DNA of 44,662 nucleotides from Nocardia nova NBRC 15556 (GTDB lineage: Bacteria > Actinomycetota > Actinomycetes > Mycobacteriales > Mycobacteriaceae). Under the pieces are notes generated by a model. That model was not told where the DNA came from and ran no database searches. It saw only the letters and a list, made by a program, of their open reading frames with translations. A program made the position numbers and the translations under genes. The stretch is from positions 1 to 44,662 of the forward strand of contig NZ_BDBN01000003.1 in the NCBI RefSeq assembly GCF_001613005.1. The letters are read 5' to 3'. Below are positions 1 through 8,663 of the stretch, in pieces (the first letter of the stretch is position 1; every line of letters begins with the position of its first letter).

Positions 1-125
1 CCGCGCACGGCCGCCGCGAGCTCGGACCGTGCCGGCTGGGCCGCCGACTCGTCGCGCAGCCACGCGCCGAGCGCCGCCACCGAATCACGCACCTGAGCAG
101 GGTCCACAGCCGAACGTCGCGCCAT
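1..125 (-). CDS. Sterol carrier family protein, N-terminal part (cut by window edge)
   Basis: Only the first 41 or so codons are in the window; the gene runs off the left edge. The ATG at 125-123 opens a frame beginning MARRSAVDPAQVRDSVAALG, followed by a helical stretch containing AWLRDESAAQP. This resembles the start of the short actinobacterial sterol-carrier-family (SCP2-like) protein that sits near purL, purF and purM in mycobacteria (Rv0807 in M. tuberculosis, from memory). A TACGCT hexamer at 138-133 lies seven bases before the ATG, so the message is probably leaderless and this start is well supported. The function of the family is not established, and the call rests on a short N-terminus plus gene neighbourhood. 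Confidence 0.55.
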   Translation of the reverse strand, partial: MARRSAVDPAQVRDSVAALGAWLRDESAAQPARSELAAAVR

Positions 126-132
126 TCCACCG

Positions 133-138
133 AGCGTA
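133..138 (-). promoter_or_regulatory. -10 element of a leaderless promoter (sterol carrier family gene)
   Basis: The hexamer TACGCT on the minus strand is followed by seven bases and then the ATG at 125. This fits the actinobacterial TANNNT -10 box placed so that transcription starts at or beside the start codon. Confidence 0.5.
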
Positions 139-153
139 GCGAGCCGAACGGAC

Positions 154-810
154 TCAGCGGTGCGATACACCCCGGCCGATGCGCCGGTCACGCAGCGCCA
201 CCGCTACTCGCGGCGCCAGCGCGCCACCGGCATTCAGGGCGAGGTGAACGAGCGCCGGTGCCGTCGCACTGCCCGTGCGGCGACGCAGCCAGGAGAAGAG
301 CAGCCCGCCCGCGGCGGTGAAGGCGACAGTGGCTGGGATGCTGTCACCCGCGGACCGTGCCGGATGAATGTGCCACAGGCCGAAAACCACTGCGCCGCCA
401 TACGTCCGCACGTACCCCGCGTCGTCGAAGAGCCGGTCCAGCGTCCCCCGGAAGATCAGCTCCTCGCTGTAGACGGTGCCCACCGGAATGTGGATGCCGA
501 CCCATTCGGCCGTACTCACCTCCGGCTCGCGCTCGGCGAACTCCGCCATTCGATCCCGGATCCCCGGTACGGCGAGCCCGACACCGTAAGCAGTACCGAT
601 CGCACCGAATGCCGCTGCGCCCCAAGCCCAACCGCGTCGAGAAAGCCACTCCGGCCGGCCGTCGAATACCGCGGCATACCCGGTCGCGAACGCGGCGTCG
701 GCGACCGTGCGACCCCGTATGCCCGACCCCAGCCTCGGCAGCACGAGATTGCTCCACATCAGGGCGATGCACGACGCCGATAGGGTGCGCGCCACGCTTC
801 GGATGTTCAC
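154..810 (-). CDS. CPBP family intramembrane metalloprotease
   Basis: A 218-residue membrane protein of the CPBP/Abi family (relatives of eukaryotic Rce1 CAAX proteases), which cleave or modify substrates inside the membrane. The family signatures are present in order: EELIFRG at residues 116-122 (the catalytic Glu-Glu-x3-Arg motif), a second motif with the metal-ligand histidine at WHIH (147 and 149), and a third motif HLALN at 189-193. Hydrophobic stretches precede and separate these motifs. The start is a GTG (VNIRS) with GAGGT about 12 bases upstream. It is 58 bases downstream of the membrane alpha/beta-hydrolase gene on the same strand and could be co-transcribed with it. In bacteria such proteins have been linked to bacteriocin self-immunity and protein maturation; no substrate is evident here. 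Confidence 0.85.
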   Translation of the reverse strand: MNIRSVARTLSASCIALMWSNLVLPRLGSGIRGRTVADAAFATGYAAVFDGRPEWLSRRGWAWGAAAFGAIGTAYGVGLAVPGIRDRMAEFAEREPEVSTAEWVGIHIPVGTVYSEELIFRGTLDRLFDDAGYVRTYGGAVVFGLWHIHPARSAGDSIPATVAFTAAGGLLFSWLRRRTGSATAPALVHLALNAGGALAPRVAVALRDRRIGRGVSHR

Positions 811-868
811 CGACCCGCACCTCGCCAGTGCGCGTTCCAGACGTAGCGCGAGGTTTTCGTCACTGTGC

Positions 869-2626
869 TCATTTCACCGCGCGTTCGAACGCTTCCGACA
901 GTTCCAGCTGCGTCCGGATGTTCTCCTGCAGTTGCGGATTCCAGTCCGGAGGCGGCAGTACCGCGGCCCAGCCGTCGAGGACGAGGGTGCCGTAGTTGTG
1001 GCCGTGCCCGTCGCTGACCCCTTGGGCATTGGTCAGATCGGCGGCGACCTGCCAGAAGGTGACCAGCGGCCACCAGCGCATCTGCGTGGACACGTCGGAG
1101 CCACGCGGCTCGGAGAGCCAATCCGGTTGGGAGAAAATCAGATCCGGTGACCACCAGACGATGGGGTCGGAGGGATGCTGCAGGTAGGCGATGCGCGGAC
1201 GCCGCCATTCCGGTGACGGTTTCGTCAGATCCGCTGCGGTGGAAGCGAATCGGACCACGAGACCGTCGGCGTAGATCGGTTCCACCTCGCGGGTGCCGGG
1301 GTCGCGACGCTCGACGAACTGTTTCCACAGCCGATTGGAATTCGGCGGGCCCACCCAGAGCGCGCCGTCGACCTTGGCGCGCAGATCGGCCAGGCCGTCG
1401 AAGGCCGCCTCCGAGCCCTGCGAACCCAGGCTTTCCCCGTACACCAGCAGCTTCGGCCTCGACTGCGCCGGTCGCGCCGACCAGGCGGCGTAGACCGCGT
1501 CGAACATCTTCTTCCCCGCCACCGCGACCTTCTGCCGGTCCGCGAGGAACGACAGCACACTCGGCAGATACGAGTACTGCGAGGCGAGGATCGCGGTGTC
1601 ACCGCCGTACATGTATTCGAGCGCGCCCGCGGTCGTGGAATTCACCCATCCGGTTCCGGTGGTGGTGACGATCACCAGCACCTTGCGGTCGAAGGCGTGC
1701 GCGCGTTCGAGTTCGGCGACCGCGAGCTGTTCCTGGGTCTGTCCCTCGGCCGCCGATCCGAGACCGACGTAGACCCGAACCGGTTCGCGCGCGGGCTTTC
1801 CCGTCACCGCGGCGATGCGGAAGGCATCGGGTCCGTGCGAGACGAACCACCGGCCCTCCGACCCGAGCGTGTCCCATTTGGCCAGGGACGCGGGGCTGCC
1901 GGAGCGCTCGGGTTCGGTCGGCTGCACGGCGTACGGCGTCATCTTGTCGTTGCGCACGCTGAACGCCGAGTTGGCGACGGTGAAGAAGGCCTCCGACAAC
2001 ACACCGTTGAACAGCAGCACCGCCACCACGGCCAGCACGATCGCGCCGACGCTCGGGGCCAGTTGCGGCGGCACCCGCACCCAGCGGCTGAGCAGACGGG
2101 CGAAGAACCGCACGATCCACCGCACCGTCCGGTAGATCGCCACCACCAGCGCGGCCACCGCGACGCTGAGCCCACCGGTGCGCAGATAGGCGGCGCGCGT
2201 GGTGCCTTCCATATCCATCAGGCCGTAGATCTGCCGTTGCCAGTCGGCGGAGAGGACGAGCATGTAGATCGCGGTCAGCAGGCAGATCGTCAGGATCGTC
2301 ACCTTCACCGCATAGCGAATCCGCAGCGACGGTGCGCGAAAACGCAAGCGCGGCCGGATCAGTCTGCGAAAGCCCCACTCCAGCAGACAGCCCACGCCGT
2401 AACCGATGGCGGCGTTCAGACCACTGATCAGACCTTGGAACAACCAGTCGCGCGGCAGCAGTGACGGCGTCACCGACCAGGCGAAAAACACTGTCGCGGT
2501 GACCAGGCCGACGTAGTTGAGGGCGATGATGTCGTCCTCGAGCCGGCGCAGCAGCCGCAGGCCTCGCCGATAGACCACAACGCCGCGCGTACGCAGCGTT
2601 GTGAGAGTCTCGGCGGTATCGAGCAC
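869..2626 (-). CDS. Membrane-anchored alpha/beta-hydrolase (Abhydrolase_9 family)
   Basis: A 585-residue protein of the actinobacterial family with an N-terminal multi-helix membrane domain (Abhydrolase_9_N) followed by an alpha/beta-hydrolase domain (Abhydrolase_9). Hydrophobic segments are visible near residues 37-56, 65-85, 107-127, 152-166 and 191-212. The hydrolase part carries the nucleophile elbow GESLG at 397-401 (Ser399), an acid candidate in HPSDP (Asp487) and a histidine in DGHGHNYG (around 541-543). The hydrolase domain probably faces outside the membrane, but this and the substrate are inference. The start codon is GTG at 2626. It is followed on the same strand by the CPBP protease gene and is divergent from the YiaA-like gene at 2766. 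Confidence 0.8.
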   Translation of the reverse strand: MLDTAETLTTLRTRGVVVYRRGLRLLRRLEDDIIALNYVGLVTATVFFAWSVTPSLLPRDWLFQGLISGLNAAIGYGVGCLLEWGFRRLIRPRLRFRAPSLRIRYAVKVTILTICLLTAIYMLVLSADWQRQIYGLMDMEGTTRAAYLRTGGLSVAVAALVVAIYRTVRWIVRFFARLLSRWVRVPPQLAPSVGAIVLAVVAVLLFNGVLSEAFFTVANSAFSVRNDKMTPYAVQPTEPERSGSPASLAKWDTLGSEGRWFVSHGPDAFRIAAVTGKPAREPVRVYVGLGSAAEGQTQEQLAVAELERAHAFDRKVLVIVTTTGTGWVNSTTAGALEYMYGGDTAILASQYSYLPSVLSFLADRQKVAVAGKKMFDAVYAAWSARPAQSRPKLLVYGESLGSQGSEAAFDGLADLRAKVDGALWVGPPNSNRLWKQFVERRDPGTREVEPIYADGLVVRFASTAADLTKPSPEWRRPRIAYLQHPSDPIVWWSPDLIFSQPDWLSEPRGSDVSTQMRWWPLVTFWQVAADLTNAQGVSDGHGHNYGTLVLDGWAAVLPPPDWNPQLQENIRTQLELSEAFERAVK

Positions 2627-2710
2627 CCGTCAAGTATGGCGGTCGGCGTGCCGAAATCGGGGACCTCGCCACGTGAGGCAAACAACGCCTACAGCGGGAA
2701 TTACCCGGGG

Positions 2711-2720
2711 TACTCGAGTA
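2711..2720. promoter_or_regulatory. Perfect 10-bp palindrome in a divergent promoter region
   Basis: TACTCGAGTA is self-complementary and lies in the 139-base space between the membrane hydrolase (starting at 2626, minus) and the YiaA-like gene (starting at 2766, plus). It could be an operator. No regulator is assigned. Confidence 0.25.
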
Positions 2721-2765
2721 GTTCTACGCACGTTCCCCGCGGCCCGGGACCGCAGACTCGACGAT

Positions 2766-3047
2766 ATGAGCACTCCCACCCAGCCGAAGAGCAGCCCCGC
2801 CTTCCTGGCCCAGGCCGCGATCGCCTTCGGCGTCAGTTTCGTCGCCGCCACCGTGGGCATCGTCTATCTGCCGCTGGATATCTGGCAGCGCGGATTCCTG
2901 TTGATGACAACGCTGTTCATGGTCTCGAGCGCCTTCACCCTTGCCAAGGTGATCCGCGACCAGTTCGAGTCCGCGCGCGTCCATCAGCGCATCGACGAGG
3001 CCCGCGTGGAAAAGCTGATGGCCGAACACGATCCGTTCCGGGTGTGA
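2766..3047 (+). CDS. YiaA/YiaB family two-helix inner membrane protein
   Basis: A 93-residue protein with two transmembrane helices (about residues 14-34 and 42-60) separated by a short loop, followed by a charged cytoplasmic tail. The second helix and the segment LAKVIRDQFES match the YiaAB two-helix domain, in which a hydrophobic stretch is followed by K-x-x-R-D. The function of the family is unknown. The ATG at 2766 was chosen because the conserved domain begins shortly after it. The gene is monocistronic and convergent with purL, from which it is separated by a strong inverted repeat. Confidence 0.75.
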   Translation: MSTPTQPKSSPAFLAQAAIAFGVSFVAATVGIVYLPLDIWQRGFLLMTTLFMVSSAFTLAKVIRDQFESARVHQRIDEARVEKLMAEHDPFRV

Positions 3048-3083
3048 GCGGACCGCAGCGCTCCGGGTGCGGCCGCGGTCCGC
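3048..3083. terminator. Inverted repeat between convergent yiaA-like and purL genes
   Basis: The arms GCGGACCGC (3048-3056) and GCGGTCCGC (3075-3083) pair perfectly over nine bases with an 18-base loop. The repeat fills the gap between two converging stop codons (3047 and 3090), so it probably ends transcription from both sides. There is no T tract, as is common for actinobacterial terminators. Confidence 0.55.
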
Positions 3084-3089
3084 CTCGGC

Positions 3090-5384
3090 TCACTCCGCGG
3101 TGGCGCCGAACAGCGCGGGCAGCGTGCCCTCGTGGGCGGTGCGCAGTTCGTCCATCGTGATCGAGAACTGGCCCTGCACCTCGACCGAGTCCGAGCCCTG
3201 ATCCACCACGCCGATGCGCACCCACGGCAGTTCGCGCGCGGTGCACATCTTGGTGAAACGCGTTTCCTCCGACCGCGGGACCGCGACCAGGACGCGTCCG
3301 GCCGATTCCGAGAACAGCGTGACGAACGGATCGTCCCCCTCGGGCAGCAGGATGCGCACACCGGTTTCACCGGCCAGCGCTCCTTCGACCACCGCCTGGG
3401 CCAGGCCGCCCTCGCTGAGATCGTGTGCGGCGCTGATCATTCCGTCGCGCGAGCCGGCGGTCAGCACCTCGGCGAGCAACTGCTCGCGGGCGAAGTCCAC
3501 CCGCGGCGGCACACCGCCCAGGTGATCGTGCTCGACCTGCGACCAGATTGATCCGTCGAATTCGTCACGGGTCTCGCCGAGCAGGATCAGCGTCTCTCCG
3601 GGCTCGGTACCGAATCCGGTCGGGATGCGCCGGTGCACATCGTCGATGACGCCGAGCACGCCGACCACCGGGGTCGGCAGGATCGCGGTCTGCCCGGTCT
3701 GGTTGTAGAAGCTGACGTTACCGCCGGTGACCGGAATGCCCAGGGCCACACAGCCGTCCGCGAGGCCGCGCACGGCCTGCTGGAACTGCCACATCACGCC
3801 CGGATCCTCGGGGGAACCGAAGTTGAGGCAGTTGGTGACGGCCTTGGGCGTCGCGCCGGTGCTGGCGACGTTGCGGTAGGCCTCGGCCAGCGCCAGCTGC
3901 GCGCCGGTGTAGGGGTCGAGTTTGGTGTAGCGGCCCGAGGCGTCGGTGGCCAGGGCGATGCCGCGGCCGGACTCCTCGTCGATGCGGATCACGCCCGCGT
4001 CGGCATGTTCGGCCAGCACCGTGTTGCCGCGCACGTAGCGGTCGTACTGCTCGACGATCCACTTGCGGCTGCACAGCTGTGGGCTGGAGATCATCTTCAG
4101 CAGCGTGGCCCGCAGCTCGTCACCGGACTTCGGCCGGGCCAGCCCGGCGGCGGTGTCGGCGACCAGCGCGTCCTGCTCCTCGGGACGCCGCACGGGCCGC
4201 TCGTAGACGGGGCCTTCGTGCGCGACGGTGCGCGGCGGCACGTCCACCACGGTTTCGCCGTGCCACTTCACCACCAGGCGGTCGCCGTCGGTGACCTCGC
4301 CGATCACGGTGGCCAGCACATCCCACTTGTGGCAGACGGCCATGAACGCCTCGACGTTGTCGGGCGTCACCACCGCGCACATGCGTTCCTGCGATTCGCT
4401 CGAAAGCACTTCCGCCGGTGTCATATTCGCCGCGCGCAGCGGCACCTTGTCCAGGTCGATGCGCATTCCGCCGTCGCCGGCCGCCGCCAATTCCGATGTC
4501 GCACAGGACAGTCCGGCACCGCCGAGGTCCTGGATGCCGACCACCAGTCCGGCGTGGTACAGCTCGAGACAGCACTCGATGAGCACCTTCTCGGCGAACG
4601 GGTCGCCCACCTGCACGCTGGGCAGTTTCTTACGGCCGGAACCGGATTCGTCACCCGAGAAGGTGTCCGAGGCCAGCACCGACACGCCGCCGATACCGTC
4701 CAGCCCGGTCCGCGCGCCGAACAGCACGATCTTGTTGCCGGTTCCGGAGGCGAAGGCCAGGTGCAGGTCCTCCACCCGCATCACGCCCGCGCACAGCGCG
4801 TTCACCAGCGGATTGCCCTGATAGGAGGCGTCGAAGACGGTTTCGCCGCCGACGTTGGGCAGGCCGAGGGAGTTGCCGTAGCCGCCGACACCGCGCACCA
4901 CGCCGTCGACCACTCGCCGGGTGTCGGGATGGTCGGCCGCGCCGAAGCGCAACTGGTCCATCACCGCGATCGGCCGCGCGCCCATCGCCATGATGTCGCG
5001 CACGATGCCGCCGACGCCGGTGGCCGCGCCCTGGTACGGCTCGACGTAGGAGGGATGGTTGTGGCTTTCCACCTTGAAGGTGACCGCCCAGCCGTCGCCG
5101 ATGTCCACCACGCCCGCGTTCTCGCCGATACCGGCCAGCATGGATGCGCGCATCTCGTCGGTGGTGGTCTGGCCGAAGTAGCGCAGGTGCACCTTCGAGG
5201 ATTTGTAGGAGCAGTGTTCGCTCCACATCACCGAGTACATCGCCAGCTCGGCATCGGTGGGGCGGCGGCCCAGAATGTCGCGGATGCGCGCGTATTCGTC
5301 GTCCTTGAGACCCAGCTCCTTGTACGGCTGCGGGGTATCCGGGGTGGCTGCGGCGGCGCTGACGGTGTCGACGTGGACAGTCAC
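3090..5384 (-). CDS. purL: Phosphoribosylformylglycinamidine synthase subunit PurL
   Basis: The large subunit of FGAM synthase, which converts FGAR, ATP and ammonia (from glutamine) to FGAM, the fourth step of purine synthesis. At 764 residues it is the small (PurS/PurQ-dependent) type rather than the fused enterobacterial type; purQ and purS are present at 12279-13198. Visible signatures are [10 protein letters not shown] (55-64, with the catalytic-region His57), the ATP-site stretch [19 protein letters not shown] (106-124) and two repeated AIRS-like halves. The start is a GTG with GGACCTAGG just upstream. A TAGACT -10 box at 5488-5483 gives a leader of about 90 bases. It is divergent from a GT87 gene and convergent with the YiaA-like gene. 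Confidence 0.97.
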   Translation of the reverse strand: MTVHVDTVSAAAATPDTPQPYKELGLKDDEYARIRDILGRRPTDAELAMYSVMWSEHCSYKSSKVHLRYFGQTTTDEMRASMLAGIGENAGVVDIGDGWAVTFKVESHNHPSYVEPYQGAATGVGGIVRDIMAMGARPIAVMDQLRFGAADHPDTRRVVDGVVRGVGGYGNSLGLPNVGGETVFDASYQGNPLVNALCAGVMRVEDLHLAFASGTGNKIVLFGARTGLDGIGGVSVLASDTFSGDESGSGRKKLPSVQVGDPFAEKVLIECCLELYHAGLVVGIQDLGGAGLSCATSELAAAGDGGMRIDLDKVPLRAANMTPAEVLSSESQERMCAVVTPDNVEAFMAVCHKWDVLATVIGEVTDGDRLVVKWHGETVVDVPPRTVAHEGPVYERPVRRPEEQDALVADTAAGLARPKSGDELRATLLKMISSPQLCSRKWIVEQYDRYVRGNTVLAEHADAGVIRIDEESGRGIALATDASGRYTKLDPYTGAQLALAEAYRNVASTGATPKAVTNCLNFGSPEDPGVMWQFQQAVRGLADGCVALGIPVTGGNVSFYNQTGQTAILPTPVVGVLGVIDDVHRRIPTGFGTEPGETLILLGETRDEFDGSIWSQVEHDHLGGVPPRVDFAREQLLAEVLTAGSRDGMISAAHDLSEGGLAQAVVEGALAGETGVRILLPEGDDPFVTLFSESAGRVLVAVPRSEETRFTKMCTARELPWVRIGVVDQGSDSVEVQGQFSITMDELRTAHEGTLPALFGATAE

Positions 5385-5482
5385 GGTGGGCTACCTAGGT
5401 CCTTTCGGCCGGGCAAACGTGCAGCTACGAGCTCCGACGCTGGAGTGAGAGACGGAATGCACGCGGATGGGGAATCCAGGCC

Positions 5483-5488
5483 AGTCTA
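5483..5488 (-). promoter_or_regulatory. Probable purL -10 element
   Basis: TAGACT on the minus strand, inside the word ATTAGACTG (5490-5482), is the best TANNNT box upstream of purL. The identical nine-base word occurs directly before purB at 24128-24120. Confidence 0.45.
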
Positions 5489-5532
5489 ATGGAGGGCAAA
5501 CCCAGCCCGACCAGGCAGCACCTGTTCACCGG

Positions 5533-5538
5533 TACGCT
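5533..5538 (+). promoter_or_regulatory. -10 element of a leaderless promoter (GT87 gene)
   Basis: TACGCT is followed by six bases and the GTG at 5545. This spacing is the main reason for choosing 5545 over the in-frame ATG at 5467. Confidence 0.55.
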
Positions 5539-5544
5539 GAGCCG

Positions 5545-6855
5545 GTGAACGATCGATCCAGGGTCGCAGATCCGGACGAACTGCCCGCGACCACGTCGTC
5601 CGCGCGGTCCACCGGGGGGCTGACGACTCGGCAGCGACGGCTACTCCTGATCGCGATCGCCCTGTTCGTCGTCTCGGCGATCGTCTCCTGGGCCGCCCAC
5701 ATCTGGACCGGCTACATCGATCTCCAGGTCTACCGCAACGGCGCCCGCACGTGGCTCGACGGCGGCGACCTGTACGGGCCGATGCCCAAGGTCTACGGCA
5801 TCGGGCTGCCGTTCACCTATCCGCCGCTGGCCGCACTGTTCTTCGCGCCGCTCGCGCTGATGCCGCTCGCCGTCGCCCAATGGCTGGTGCTGCTCACCTC
5901 GATGGCGAGTCTCGCGGTCACGTTGTGGCTGGTGCTGGTCCGGATCCGGCCGGAGATGGACCGGTCCACCCGGGTGATCCTGCTGATCGGGGCGCTGGCC
6001 GTGCTCGGCCTGTCCGAGCCGGTGCGCCAGACCTACAACTTCGGCCAGATCAATCTGATCCTGATGGCGGCCGTCGCGCTGGACGCACTGGTCCGCAAGC
6101 CGTTCTGGCCCCGCGGCATGCTGATCGGAATCACGGTGGCGGTGAAGCTGATTCCGGCCGGCTACCTGCTCTACTTCCTGCTGCGCCGGGACTGGCGCGC
6201 GTGCCTCACCCTCATCGGCTCGGCGATCGGCGCGATCGCGCTGGCATACCTGCTGTTCCCGCACGATTCCACCGAATACTGGTTCCACACGCTGATCGAT
6301 ACCGGTCGCATCGGGCCGCCGCAGTACGCGGGCAACCAGTCGCTCAAGGGGTTCGCATTCCGCCTGGGCGTCTCCGACGGCGCCGCGACGGCTGTCTGGA
6401 TCGGGCTGTCGCTCATCGCGATCGGACTCGCCGCCCTGTGGATGAAACGGCTGCTCGACGCCGGTCACCAGGTGTCGGCGCTGCTGGTGAACTCGGCGGC
6501 GGTCCTGCTGGTCTCGCCGGTCTCGTGGTCGCACCACTGGGTGTGGGTCGCCCCCGCCCTGCTGGTCGCGGGCGACCTGATCGCCCGGATGCCGGCCGCG
6601 GACGCCCCGGATACGCCGGGACGCGCGGCTCGGCGGCGGCGGATGTGGATCGCGATCACCGCCGCGATCACCGTGCTGTTCATGGTCGGGCCGCAGTGGG
6701 TGCTGCCACACAACGCCGACCGCGAACTCCGCTGGGCGTGGTGGCAGCAGATCATCGGCAGCAGCTATGTGCTGGTGACCTTCGCCGCTCTGGTGATCGC
6801 GGCGATCGCCTACCGCCCGAGCGGTGTGAGGAACGCCGCGAGCGCCGCCGAATAG
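5545..6855 (+). CDS. GT87 family (DUF2029) polyprenol-phosphate mannosyltransferase-like membrane protein
   Basis: A 436-residue GT-C type glycosyltransferase with about ten transmembrane helices. After the first helix comes [15 protein letters not shown], whose acidic residue (Asp59 with this start) falls where PimE of mycobacteria has its catalytic Asp. It is followed by GGDLY and a [15 protein letters not shown] segment typical of GT87. Such enzymes transfer mannose from polyprenyl-phosphomannose onto PIM, lipomannan or related glycolipids on the outer face of the membrane. Which acceptor applies cannot be told from sequence. The GTG at 5545 is preferred because a TACGCT box precedes it by six bases; an in-frame ATG at 5467 would add 26 residues that look like promoter DNA. 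Its 3' end overlaps the convergent M18 peptidase gene by 46 bases. Confidence 0.8.
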   Translation: MNDRSRVADPDELPATTSSARSTGGLTTRQRRLLLIAIALFVVSAIVSWAAHIWTGYIDLQVYRNGARTWLDGGDLYGPMPKVYGIGLPFTYPPLAALFFAPLALMPLAVAQWLVLLTSMASLAVTLWLVLVRIRPEMDRSTRVILLIGALAVLGLSEPVRQTYNFGQINLILMAAVALDALVRKPFWPRGMLIGITVAVKLIPAGYLLYFLLRRDWRACLTLIGSAIGAIALAYLLFPHDSTEYWFHTLIDTGRIGPPQYAGNQSLKGFAFRLGVSDGAATAVWIGLSLIAIGLAALWMKRLLDAGHQVSALLVNSAAVLLVSPVSWSHHWVWVAPALLVAGDLIARMPAADAPDTPGRAARRRRMWIAITAAITVLFMVGPQWVLPHNADRELRWAWWQQIIGSSYVLVTFAALVIAAIAYRPSGVRNAASAAE

Positions 6856-8114
6856 GAGGCCACGTCCGCGGCGCCCATCAGTTCGCGCGCCGAATGCATC
6901 GCCAGCTGTGGTGCGCCCACGTCGACGGTCGGCATGCCGGTGCGCGCCGCGGTCATCGGGCCGATGGTGGAACCGCACGGCAGATCCGCGCGATGCACGT
7001 ACCGCTGCAGTGGCACCCCGGCCTGCGAACATGCCAAGGCGAAGGCTCCGGCACCGACCGCATCGGTGGCGTAGCGCAGATTCTGATTCACCTTCAGCAC
7101 CGGGCCGCCGCCGACCTCGATGCGATGCGAGGGCTCGTGCCGGTCCGGATAGTTGGGGTGGGTGGCATGGGCCATATCACCGGAGGCACAGATCGAACCT
7201 GCCAGTGCCGCAAGGTAATCCGCGCGGCCACCGCCGCGGGCGAGCACGATTCGCTCCAGGATCGCGGGCAGCAGATCCGATTGGGCGCCGCGGTCGGATT
7301 GGCTGCCGACCTCCTCGTGATCGAACATCGCCAGCACCGGGGTGATGCCGCCGGCCCGGTCCGCGGCGGTCAGGAACGCCTGCAATCCGGCATAGCAGGT
7401 GGTCTGGTTGTCCAGCCGCGGCGCACTCACCAGATCCTGGTCGCGACCGACCACCCGGCTCGGTTCCAGGTCGTGGGTCATCAGTTCCCACCCGAGCACG
7501 TCGTCGGCGCGGACGCCGGCCTGCGCGGCGACGTAGGCGATGAACGAGCGCGGCCGCTCCCCCAATCCCCAGATGCCGTTGACGTGGCGTTGCGGATCCA
7601 GCGTCACCCCGCGCCGATCCTCGGACAGGTGGATGGCCAGTTGCGGCACCCGGACCAGCGGATCGTCGATGCGGACCAGCCGCTGGCCCAGTGCGTCGCC
7701 CTCGCGCACGGTGAGCCGGCCCGAGATGCCGAGATCACGGTCCAGCCAGGAATTGAGCCAGGCGCCGCCGTAGGGTTCCAGGCCGATCAACTGCCAGCCC
7801 GCGACGGCCAGATCGGGATGCTGTTTGACACGCAGATTCGGGCTGTCGGTGTGCGCGCCGACCACCCGGAACGCACCCGCCGGATCGGTGGTCGTCGCGG
7901 CCCAGGCGACCAGCGATCCGCCGCGGATCACGAAGTAGCGGCCCACGCCCCCGTTCGTCTCCGCCGCCTCGGCCCACGGCCGGGCCTCGGGCAGTTCGGT
8001 GAATCCGTGGGCCGTCAATTCGGCTGCCACCGTGCGGCATACGTGAAACGGGGACGGCGAGGCATCGACGAAGGCGCACAGCCCGGAGGCCGTCGCGGTG
8101 GTGGAGACCGACAT
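6810..8114 (-). CDS. M18 family aminopeptidase
   Basis: A 434-residue zinc aminopeptidase of the aspartyl aminopeptidase family that removes N-terminal residues, preferentially acidic ones in characterised members, in the cytoplasm. Metal and catalytic motifs are visible: HTDSP (His88, Asp90), the bridging Asp in PRLDN (234-235), MFDHEEVGS (Asp265, His266, Glu267-268), [12 protein letters not shown] (312-322) and a C-terminal histidine in MHSARE. Length is normal for the family. It corresponds to pepC (Rv0800), which also neighbours purL in M. tuberculosis. A TAGGAT box seven bases before the ATG suggests a leaderless message. The last 46 bases overlap the end of the facing GT87 gene. Confidence 0.92.
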   Translation of the reverse strand: MSVSTTATASGLCAFVDASPSPFHVCRTVAAELTAHGFTELPEARPWAEAAETNGGVGRYFVIRGGSLVAWAATTTDPAGAFRVVGAHTDSPNLRVKQHPDLAVAGWQLIGLEPYGGAWLNSWLDRDLGISGRLTVREGDALGQRLVRIDDPLVRVPQLAIHLSEDRRGVTLDPQRHVNGIWGLGERPRSFIAYVAAQAGVRADDVLGWELMTHDLEPSRVVGRDQDLVSAPRLDNQTTCYAGLQAFLTAADRAGGITPVLAMFDHEEVGSQSDRGAQSDLLPAILERIVLARGGGRADYLAALAGSICASGDMAHATHPNYPDRHEPSHRIEVGGGPVLKVNQNLRYATDAVGAGAFALACSQAGVPLQRYVHRADLPCGSTIGPMTAARTGMPTVDVGAPQLAMHSARELMGAADVASYSAALAAFLTPLGR

Positions 8115-8121
8115 ACCGGCG

Positions 8122-8127
8122 ATCCTA
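8122..8127 (-). promoter_or_regulatory. -10 element of a leaderless promoter (M18 aminopeptidase)
   Basis: TAGGAT on the minus strand is followed by seven bases and the ATG at 8114. Confidence 0.55.
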
Positions 8128-8183
8128 TCGGCTGCCGGAATTGCCGGATTATCGCCGAGTCGGCGGCCGCGTTCCGAACCGGA

Positions 8184-8618
8184 TCAATCCGACTGGGTCT
8201 CGACCATCAACTCGAGCAGCCGCAGCAATTCCGCGTGATTTCGCGCGCCGATTCGTTTACGCAATTCCTCTTCGGCGAGCGACTCCTGCTCGCGCACCGA
8301 ATCCACGAGATCCTTGCCGCGATGGGTCAAACCGATGAGAATGCGGCGGCGGTCGTCCTCGGCCGCAATTCGAAAGATCAGGCCGCGTTCGGCCAGGGCG
8401 TCGGCGTGGCGGGTGGCCGACGAGGGCGGTAGCTGGGCACGAACCGCCAGCTCGCTCATGGTGATGCCGGAGCGGTCGGACAGATTCGACAGCATGGCCC
8501 ACTGGTCGGCGGTCAGCTGCCTGGCACACAGTGCCGCGTCGAGGTGGCGGAGCCAACCGCGTTCCGCAGCTCGCAGCGCCCCGTGCAGCGTGGCGACGCC
8601 ACTTACAATGGTCGACAT
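8184..8618 (-). CDS. MarR family transcriptional regulator
   Basis: A 144-residue winged-helix regulator. The core is ALCARQLTADQWAMLSNL (first helices), ITMSELAVRAQLPPSSATRHADALAERGLI (helix-turn-helix, about 52-81) and the wing AEDDRRRILIGLT with the usual D-R-R (89-91). These proteins bind DNA as dimers and normally lose binding when a small phenolic or other ligand is bound. The ATG at 8618 was chosen because the family N-terminus begins here; the frame stays open much further upstream, but that stretch is opposite the next gene. It is divergent from the AmiC-like gene with 45 bases between starts, the classical layout for a regulator controlling itself and its neighbour. Confidence 0.88.
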   Translation of the reverse strand: MSTIVSGVATLHGALRAAERGWLRHLDAALCARQLTADQWAMLSNLSDRSGITMSELAVRAQLPPSSATRHADALAERGLIFRIAAEDDRRRILIGLTHRGKDLVDSVREQESLAEEELRKRIGARNHAELLRLLELMVETQSD

Positions 8619-8650
8619 ATTTTCCGCCCCATCATTTCGCTCGGATACGA

Positions 8651-8657
8651 AGAAGGG
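8651..8657 (+). promoter_or_regulatory. Ribosome binding site that fixes the AmiC-like start
   Basis: AGAAGGG lies six bases before the ATG at 8664 and selects this start over upstream in-frame codons that would run into the divergent marR gene. Confidence 0.6.
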
Positions 8658-8663
8658 TACCGA

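Noticed and set aside
5389..5466. Riboswitch in the purL leader
   Set aside because: The leader is under about 100 bases and shows no purine, guanidine or ykkC-like conserved core that I can recognise.
3633..5489. A very long open frame on the plus strand opposite purL
   Set aside because: It is the antisense shadow of purL. The composition is His/Gly/Val/Arg-rich as expected from reversed GC-rich codons, and it has no recognisable domain.
5751..8432. An 893-codon plus-strand frame across the GT87 and M18 genes
   Set aside because: It is out of frame with GT87 and antisense to M18; Arg/Gly/Ala-rich noise without motifs.
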